NCBI GenBank assembly: GCA_035291605.1
Contig: DATDRS010000129.1
Coordinates: forward strand, 1 to 27,423
DNA length: 27,423 nt
Direction of reading: 5' to 3'
From: DATDRS01 sp035291605
Lineage (GTDB): Bacteria > Chloroflexota > Anaerolineae > Anaerolineales > UBA6663
Positions 22,295 through 27,423 of the stretch are shown one piece after another. Numbering within the stretch: the first letter of the stretch is position 1; each line of letters starts with the position of its first letter. The notes below the pieces were generated by a model, which saw nothing but the letters and a program-made list of their open reading frames with translations, searched no databases and was not told where the DNA came from. The translations under genes were made by a program, and so were the position numbers.

Positions 22295-23347
22295 TCAATC
22301 CTGTCTGAGATATTCAACCACCAGCTGCGCCGTGCGCACCACGGCCTCGATGTGCGTGCGCTCATAGTTGTGCGAGGCGTCCACGCCGGGGCCGATCAGC
22401 CCCACCCGCACGTCGCCGCCGGCGCTCCAGTAGGCCTCGCCGTCCGAGCCATAGTACGGGTAAATGTCGAGCTTATAAGGGATCTCCGCCGCCTGAGCCA
22501 GCCGCTCCAGCTTGCGGCGCATGTCAATATGGTACGGCCCGCCCGAGTCCTTGACGCAGATCGTCACGTTGAACTCGTCAGAAGCCAGCCCCTCGCCGAT
22601 AGCGGCCATGTCCACGGTGAGCAGTTCGACGAGGTCGGGCGGGAAGCCCGCCGCCGCGCCATGCCCGACCTCCTCGTAATTGCTGATGTGAATCGTCGTG
22701 CGCTGCGCCGGTTGGACGCCGACCTCGACCATGGCCTTAACCGCGCCCCACACAGCCGCTATAGAGGCCTTGTCGTCGAGGTGGCGCGCACGGATGAAAC
22801 CCGCCGGACCGACCTCGATCCGGGGGTCAAACGCCACAAAATCGCCGACCTGAATCCCGAGCGCGCGCGTCTCGTCGGCCGAGGTGGTGCGCGCGTCCAG
22901 TCGCACCTCCATCGCGCTGTCGTCGCGTTTGGCTTCGCCGACTTCTGAGCCATAAACGTGGCCGGAGGCTTTGGCGAGGAGCAGCGCCCCGCGCACCGTC
23001 TGGCCTGAGGCAGTGAAGACCGTGCAACCCTCGCCCTCCACCGTGTTCCAGGCGAACCCGCCGATCTTGGTCAGTTTTAGCCGCCCATTGCCTTTGATCT
23101 CCCGCACCATCGCGCCGAGCGTGTCGGCGTGCGCGGTGAGCGCGCGCGGCTCGGCTCTGGACCTGCCCTCCCACTCGGCCACCAGTGTACCCTTCGGGGT
23201 CTTGCGCATCTTCAGCGGGAACGGCGCGAACGCCTGCTCGGTGTAAGCGATGGCCCTCTCCGCAAAACCGGTCGGACTGGGCGTGTTGAGCAAGCCGGTC
23301 AAGAAGTCTGTCATGGCGTGGATGTCAATGGGCAGTGGAGTGGACAT
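22295..23347 (-). CDS. M42-family metallo-aminopeptidase
   Basis: A 350-residue cytosolic zinc or cobalt aminopeptidase of the M42 family, which forms large tetrahedral particles and trims oligopeptides. Metal and catalytic residues are all visible: His73 and Asp75 in TAHADTLG, bridging Asp191 in ARHLDDKAS, Glu225 and Glu226 in SNYEEVGHG, Asp246 in VDMAAIGEG, and His326 in SHNYERTH. GAGG 7 nt before the ATG supports the start. The second STAS gene follows after 2 nt. Family members differ in N-terminal specificity (glutamyl, leucyl or lysyl), which cannot be assigned here. Confidence 0.92.
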   Translation of the reverse strand: MSTPLPIDIHAMTDFLTGLLNTPSPTGFAERAIAYTEQAFAPFPLKMRKTPKGTLVAEWEGRSRAEPRALTAHADTLGAMVREIKGNGRLKLTKIGGFAWNTVEGEGCTVFTASGQTVRGALLLAKASGHVYGSEVGEAKRDDSAMEVRLDARTTSADETRALGIQVGDFVAFDPRIEVGPAGFIRARHLDDKASIAAVWGAVKAMVEVGVQPAQRTTIHISNYEEVGHGAAAGFPPDLVELLTVDMAAIGEGLASDEFNVTICVKDSGGPYHIDMRRKLERLAQAAEIPYKLDIYPYYGSDGEAYWSAGGDVRVGLIGPGVDASHNYERTHIEAVVRTAQLVVEYLRQD

Positions 23348-23426
23348 ACGATGACCTCGTCGGGTTTCCTCAGTTTACGGGCGATGCGCTCGCTTCGCCG
23401 GGCGGGCCGCACACGGCCGACCCGCC

Positions 23427-24437
23427 TCACTCATCCCAGAATGAGAACAGGTCTCCGATGGACTGTCTGAAATAGTTGCGCCGGATGGCCTCGCCAAAAA
23501 CCGGGGCCACCGAGAGCACTTTCATGTGCGGCGCTCGCTTGTCGGGCGGGATCGGCACCGTATCCGTCGTGACGATCTCGGTAATCTGCGGGATGGCGCT
23601 GAGCCGCTCGACGGACTTCCCCGTGAAAACGCCGTGTGTGCAGACCGTGGTGATCTCCTCGATCCCGTTCCTGATCAGCAGTTCGCTCACCGCCAGGATC
23701 GAGCCGCCGGTCGCGATCTCGTCGTCGTAAATGATGGCGCGGCGAAAGCCCATCACCTGCTTGCCGACCAGGTTGCTGATCCGCACCTCCTTCTCCGAGA
23801 TGCGCGTCTTTTCCGCCGCGATCACCGGCAGGTCCAGGTGGGCCGCAAACCGCCCCGCCGACTTGGAGCGGCCGGCGTCGGGCGCGATGACTACTGTATC
23901 ACGCAAATCCTTTTTGCGAAAATGCCGCCGGAAGTGCCGGACGAACAGCCCGCGGGCAGTCAACGGGTCGGTGGGGACGCCGAAAAAGCCGTGCACCTGC
24001 GGCGAGTGCAGGCTCATGGTCATGACGTGCGTCGCCCCGGCGGTCTGCAGCAGGTCGGCGATCAGACGGGCGGTGATCGAAATGCGCGGCGCGTCTTTTT
24101 TGTCCGAGCGGGCAAATGAGAAATAGGGGATGATGGCGTGGACCGCCTTCGCCGCCGCCCCCCGCGCGATGTCGAGCATCATCAGCAGCTCGAGCAGGTG
24201 ATCGCTGGCCGGGGGCGTGAGCGACTGGACGATATACACGATGCGCTCGCGCACGCTCGCGCCGAGCTGGACGTACAGGTTGTCGTTGCTGAAGTGCTTG
24301 GTATAGGTGTCGTCCAGCGGCACGGCCAGGTAACGCGCGATCCCGGCGGCTAAGGCAGGATGTGAACCGCCGCTGAACACGCGGATCTCCTGCGGGTCAA
24401 TGCAAGGGAGTGATTTCAGTTTTCGTTTTCCGGCCAT
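23427..24437 (-). CDS. prs: Ribose-phosphate pyrophosphokinase (PRPP synthetase)
   Basis: A 336-residue PRPP synthetase that makes 5-phosphoribosyl diphosphate from ribose 5-phosphate and ATP for nucleotide, His and Trp synthesis. Matches include YFSFARSDKKDAPRISITARLIADLL, the metal His in SLHSPQVHGFF, VVIAPDAG, and the flexible-loop Lys and Arg in EKTRIS (K-x-R as in K-R-R). The PRPP loop reads YDDEIATGGS instead of the classical V-D-D-M-I-D-T-G-G-T, so the third Asp is Ala. The pyrophosphate loop (PDAGRSKSAGR) is also atypical, so this belongs to a divergent subfamily. Its start overlaps the end of the TldE-like gene by 22 nt. Confidence 0.9.
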   Translation of the reverse strand: MAGKRKLKSLPCIDPQEIRVFSGGSHPALAAGIARYLAVPLDDTYTKHFSNDNLYVQLGASVRERIVYIVQSLTPPASDHLLELLMMLDIARGAAAKAVHAIIPYFSFARSDKKDAPRISITARLIADLLQTAGATHVMTMSLHSPQVHGFFGVPTDPLTARGLFVRHFRRHFRKKDLRDTVVIAPDAGRSKSAGRFAAHLDLPVIAAEKTRISEKEVRISNLVGKQVMGFRRAIIYDDEIATGGSILAVSELLIRNGIEEITTVCTHGVFTGKSVERLSAIPQITEIVTTDTVPIPPDKRAPHMKVLSVAPVFGEAIRRNYFRQSIGDLFSFWDE

Positions 24438-25807
24438 AGCCCGTCACTCACGTCAATAAAGCGGAAACTTTCCAGCGCCAGCGCCGGCGCCCGGTGCACG
24501 CCGTACAGGCCGGAGAGGGTGGACAACTCACGCCCCACCCCGCGCACGCGCCGCAGCGCCCGGATGAGCGACTGGTCGAAGCGCAGGTTCTCCACCGGGT
24601 ACGCCAGTTCGCCGTCCTCGATCCACCACACTCCGTCGCGCGTCGTGCCGGTTACGCCGCCGTCGTGCGGCGTGGTCACGTTCACATACCAGAACCGGGA
24701 AATATAGAGGCCGCGGTCCACCGCGTGAATCATCTGCTCCACGGTCATGTCGCCGGGGCTGAGCGCCAGGTTTTCGGGGAGCGGGCCGTCCCAGTCTTCG
24801 TCGTCGTAGGGTTGGGCGTGGCCGGTGGAGGTCTGGCCCCGCTCGCGCGCCGCCGTGAAACGGTCGTACACAGGGGAGGTCGGGACGCCGTTCACGACGA
24901 TCGGCACGCGCCGTTTGGGCACGCCCTCGCAGTCGAACGCCTGCGGCAAGCCGTCCGGGTCAAAGGCGTCGTCGTAGATCGAAATGAGCGGCGAGAGCGC
25001 CTGGCGGCCAAAGCGGCGGTTCATCCAGCTGCGGCCCTCCTGCACGGCCAGCGCCCCCATGCCGTCGGAGGCCAGCGCTTCGAGCAGGGTGAGCACGGCA
25101 TAAGGCGCCAGCACCACGGGATACTCGTCAGCCCGGAGGCGACGGGGCTGGCGGGCCGCAAGGGCCCCGGCGATCGCCTGCCTGTGCAGGGCCTCGAAAT
25201 TGATCTGCGCCAGGCGCCAGCCGATCGCCTGCGCGTAAGCCGAAGCCGAGGCTTCAGGCTGCTCGACGACGAGCGTCAGATCGGCCTCGGTGCTCGGAGC
25301 ATAGGCGAACAGACCGTTCGAGTTCATCACCGCATACTCCGACCGCCCGGTGCTGAACGCGCCCGAGGCCAGGAGGCCCGCCGCCTGCGCCGCCCGGCAG
25401 ACCTCTCCGACGGCCTGGGCGCGCGCTTCAGGCGTCATCCCGGCCACGGCTTCGTCATAGGCCACAGACACCTCATCCTCTGGGGTTTGCGGCGCGGGCA
25501 GCCCCGGCCACTCCGGGTTCTCCGGCAGGTGGCGCGCGATTTCGCCCGCCCGGCGCACCGCGCACTCGATCCCCAGCGGCGAAATATCGTTCGTCGCCGC
25601 GCGACCGACGCGCCGCCCAACCGCCGCGTGGACTTCCACGCTGGCATCCGCCTCGGCGACGTTCTGATGAATCGCGTTGTGCGCGAAGCGCGTCAGCGCC
25701 TCGTGCGACGACGAGAAGACGATCTCGGTTTCGCCCGCTTCGGAATACGACAACGCCTGCTTGAGTAACGTCTGAACCTTGCGCTCGCCGAGCAAACCGT
25801 TATTCAT
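24416..25807 (-). CDS. TldE/PmbA-like protein (TldD/PmbA family)
   Basis: A 463-residue protein. It has the early AGETEIVFSSSHEALTRFAHNAIHQNV block, the central GGRSWMNRRFGRQ-like region, and the characteristic GLYISRFWYVNVTTPHDGGVTGTTRDGVWWIEDGELAYPVENLRF near the end. The H-E-x-x-x-H metal motif of TldD is absent, so it is the TldE/PmbA type, normally the inactive partner in the TldD-TldE protease. That pair degrades unstructured peptides and matures some peptide natural products. No TldD gene is in the window. The ATG at 25805-25807 is chosen over a TTG four codons earlier; neither has a good ribosome binding site. Confidence 0.85.
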   Translation of the reverse strand: MNNGLLGERKVQTLLKQALSYSEAGETEIVFSSSHEALTRFAHNAIHQNVAEADASVEVHAAVGRRVGRAATNDISPLGIECAVRRAGEIARHLPENPEWPGLPAPQTPEDEVSVAYDEAVAGMTPEARAQAVGEVCRAAQAAGLLASGAFSTGRSEYAVMNSNGLFAYAPSTEADLTLVVEQPEASASAYAQAIGWRLAQINFEALHRQAIAGALAARQPRRLRADEYPVVLAPYAVLTLLEALASDGMGALAVQEGRSWMNRRFGRQALSPLISIYDDAFDPDGLPQAFDCEGVPKRRVPIVVNGVPTSPVYDRFTAARERGQTSTGHAQPYDDEDWDGPLPENLALSPGDMTVEQMIHAVDRGLYISRFWYVNVTTPHDGGVTGTTRDGVWWIEDGELAYPVENLRFDQSLIRALRRVRGVGRELSTLSGLYGVHRAPALALESFRFIDVSDGLWPENEN

Positions 25808-25821
25808 TGACTGCCACAATT

Positions 25822-25868
25822 GGGCGACCGCCAGGGTCGTCCCGACGGGCGACCGCCAGGGTCGCCCC
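25822..25868. repeat. Tandem 25-nt palindromic repeat before the TldE-like gene
   Basis: Two copies of a 25-nt unit (25822-25846 and 25847-25868, the second cut short). Each contains GGGCGACC, GCCAG, GGTCGCCC. The second copy is a perfect 8-bp stem with a 5-nt loop, and the first has one mismatch. On the minus strand the upstream gene's TAG stop (25868-25870) runs straight into the repeat (TAGGGGCGACC). It resembles a REP-type element. Confidence 0.75.
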
Positions 25869-27349
25869 TACCGATGCATCCCCGGCCCCGACAGCCGCCC
25901 GGAGGGCTTGCCGATCAGCACCGCGCACATGCCGCCCCGCTGGGCCACGTTGACCACCTGCTTTTGCGAGGCCCGGCCCAGCACCCCCACCCCGTACTTC
26001 GTCGGCGCAAAACCCATCACCGTATAAAACGGCTCGACGCTCACCCGCCCGTCGTCGGTGACGACCGGGAACTCGCTGACGGTGATGCGCGCCAGCCGCT
26101 GCACCACCCAGGATTCCTCGCCGGTCACCGCCTCCTGGATCGCCGCCTCCCATTCGGACTGGCTGACCGAGGGGCCGATCAGCACCCGGTCGCCGCCGTA
26201 AGACCGGTTGGGTTTGAGGACGAGGATCTCCTGTTCCTTGCGCGTGTGCTCGAGCAAGTCCACCGTCTCGCCGTCGGGCAGCGTCGCGCGCCGCTCGGAC
26301 AGCAAGCGCGTCCACAGCACGTGGCGGCGGAACACCTGCCGCTCGTCGGCGTTGAAATACTTCTGCGTGAACTGCGAGTCGGTGAGGATCTCCCAGCAGC
26401 TCTTGTGGTCGAAATCCCCGGCCAGGGAAGAGACGATGCGGTTCTGCTTGAAGAGCGTGCGGAGGGGCTTGACGTCCACACCTTCGTCGGCCTCCAGCGC
26501 GATGATGTCCCGCACTTCGTAATCACGGTAGCCCACGTCTACCAGGCTGTCCTCGTACCAGACCTCGCCTTTCTTCATGTAAAGCTCGGTCGGGTCGGCG
26601 TGGAGGACGGCGAGGCCGTGCCGCGCCTGGTAATACTCGGCCAGCGCCGCCTGCTCCATCACCCCGTCGCCCGCGTACTTCGGCTCGATAAAACACACGC
26701 TCCGCCCGGCGCGGCCAATCGCCTCGGCGTGGTCGAGCATTTCCTGGATGAACAACTCGCGCAGGTCCTGCCCGGCCTCCATGTGCAAGTGCGGGTCGTA
26801 GGTCTGCAACACCGGCAGGACGACCTCGGCCATCAGCTGCTCGCACGCGGGGATCAGGTGGATACCGCCGACGCCGGAGAGGTTCGGCTCGACGAAGTGG
26901 AGCGAGTCCTTCCACATCGGGCTGGTGAAGTCAATCACCGCGTCCAGCCGGCCGAAGACCGGGTTGTTTTCGCGATGGCTCGGCCCCCAGCAGTCCCACA
27001 GCCATTTCTCCTCCGGCGGGGTGAGCGGAACCGCCGCGCGCACGGCGAAGTCTTGAATGTACAGTTCCGGGAGGCGCTTGAGCGCGTTGATGAGCGTGAG
27101 CGAGACGAAGTGCAGGTAAGCCAGCTGGTCGGGCATGACCCCGGTAGGCCGCAGCATCACGCGGATGGTCTCGGTCTGCCCGTCGCGCATGTAGGTCAGT
27201 TTGCGCCGGGCCGCCTCCTCGGGAAAGCGGCGCACGAGGTCCAACACGGTCTCGGACGGCATGGCGAAGAAGGCCCGGCGCACCTGGCTGTCCAGGCTCA
27301 GGCCGCTTAATCCTTGTTCCTCGGCGGGCGTCAGCGGTGCGGTGGTCAT
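25868..27349 (-). CDS. Circularly permuted ATP-grasp-like protein, unknown substrate
   Basis: A 493-residue cytosolic protein. Early segments FVEPNLSGVGGIHLIP (about 153-168) and VCFIEPKYAGDGVMEQAALAEYYQARHGLAVLHADP fit the first half of circularly permuted ATP-grasp ligases. A later region has the nucleotide-site pattern ILVLKPNRSYGGDRVLIG (about 388-405) followed by ESWVVQRLARI. The intervening FNADERQVFRRHVLWTRLLSE is distinctive but I cannot assign it to a named enzyme. ATP-grasp proteins usually join a carboxylate to an amine, so a peptide or amide ligase is possible. It is first in the minus-strand operon and followed by the TldE-like gene. The family call is by pattern only. Confidence 0.6.
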   Translation of the reverse strand: MTTAPLTPAEEQGLSGLSLDSQVRRAFFAMPSETVLDLVRRFPEEAARRKLTYMRDGQTETIRVMLRPTGVMPDQLAYLHFVSLTLINALKRLPELYIQDFAVRAAVPLTPPEEKWLWDCWGPSHRENNPVFGRLDAVIDFTSPMWKDSLHFVEPNLSGVGGIHLIPACEQLMAEVVLPVLQTYDPHLHMEAGQDLRELFIQEMLDHAEAIGRAGRSVCFIEPKYAGDGVMEQAALAEYYQARHGLAVLHADPTELYMKKGEVWYEDSLVDVGYRDYEVRDIIALEADEGVDVKPLRTLFKQNRIVSSLAGDFDHKSCWEILTDSQFTQKYFNADERQVFRRHVLWTRLLSERRATLPDGETVDLLEHTRKEQEILVLKPNRSYGGDRVLIGPSVSQSEWEAAIQEAVTGEESWVVQRLARITVSEFPVVTDDGRVSVEPFYTVMGFAPTKYGVGVLGRASQKQVVNVAQRGGMCAVLIGKPSGRLSGPGMHR

Positions 27350-27390
27350 AGGGCGCGCCTTTCGTCAACGGATGGAACGGATGAGGGAGA

Positions 27391-27418
27391 AGTGTAGTGG
27401 AAATAAGGAGTACGTCAA
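27391..27418 (-). promoter_or_regulatory. Promoter of the ATP-grasp/TldE/prs operon
   Basis: On the minus strand TTGACG (27418 down to 27413), a 16-bp spacer, and TACACT (27396 down to 27391). Transcription would begin near 27384, about 35 nt before the ATG at 27349. This marks the probable start of the operon that ends at the terminator at 21486-21527. Confidence 0.7.
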
Positions 27419-27423
27419 ATCGC

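Noticed and set aside
21550..22365. Longer N-terminal reading of the first STAS protein
   Set aside because: It would cross the second STAS gene in another frame. The ATG at 21882 has an ideal ribosome binding site and the STAS domain begins there.
23348..23426. Hairpin between prs and the M42 peptidase gene as an operon-ending terminator
   Set aside because: A 9-bp GC stem can be drawn but no T tract follows and no new promoter is seen for the peptidase gene, so read-through seems likelier.

Overview
The window is high-GC DNA of a bacterium, most likely a member of the Chloroflexota (Anaerolineae-like). This is inferred from the gene mix: a complete beta-oxidation/ETF operon, an RRM-type RNA-binding protein, a DUF2277 protein, an Asp23-NusB-Tat cluster, a very large multi-GAF/SpoIIE phosphatase, and short-word intergenic repeats. 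No rRNA, tRNA, CRISPR array, integrase or transposase is visible, and codon use looks even throughout. Nothing suggests a recently acquired island.

Region 1 (1-9110). The 5' end of mutL (minus strand) is divergent from a plus-strand fatty-acid degradation operon: a TetR-family regulator, thiolase, 3-hydroxyacyl-CoA dehydrogenase, enoyl-CoA hydratase, a small membrane protein, two acyl-CoA dehydrogenases, and ETF beta and alpha. One sigma70-type promoter (TTGACA, 16 bp, TATACT) overlaps two copies of the palindrome TGACTAATAGTCA, so the regulator probably represses itself and the operon. A strong hairpin follows etfA. Six of the operon's spacers are built from short tandem words (period 7 in four, 9 in one, 8 in one). 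In five of these the first half of the words is mirrored by reverse-complement words in the second half, and in several the upstream stop codon lies inside the first word.

Region 2 (9130-13550). A minus-strand pair, ferrochelatase (hemH) and a 49-residue membrane protein, faces away from a plus-strand run: a HAD pyrimidine 5'-nucleotidase, an ADP-ribosylglycohydrolase, a small membrane/coiled-coil protein and a CorA Mg2+ channel.

Region 3 (13560-17520). fabG, an Asp23/Gls24 protein, nusB, tatA/B and tatC form a plus-strand operon. A perfect 15-bp hairpin separates it from the minus-strand RRM protein, which is divergent from a DUF2277 gene. TatC has an unusual N-terminal extension of three 14-residue units.

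Region 4 (17546-27423). All genes are on the minus strand. A promoter at the right edge (TTGACG, 16 bp, TACACT) reads into an ATP-grasp-like protein, a TldE/PmbA-like protein, PRPP synthetase, an M42 aminopeptidase and two STAS proteins, and ends at an intrinsic terminator. A textbook promoter (TTGACG, 17 bp, TAGAAT) then drives a 1292-residue protein with one membrane segment, six GAF domains and a SpoIIE/PP2C phosphatase domain. With the two STAS proteins it looks like a partner-switching module whose kinase is not in the window.

The items most worth a second look are the word-repeat elements of the beta-oxidation operon, an acyl-CoA dehydrogenase lacking the catalytic Glu at both known positions, the TatC extension, and the ATP-grasp/TldE pairing.
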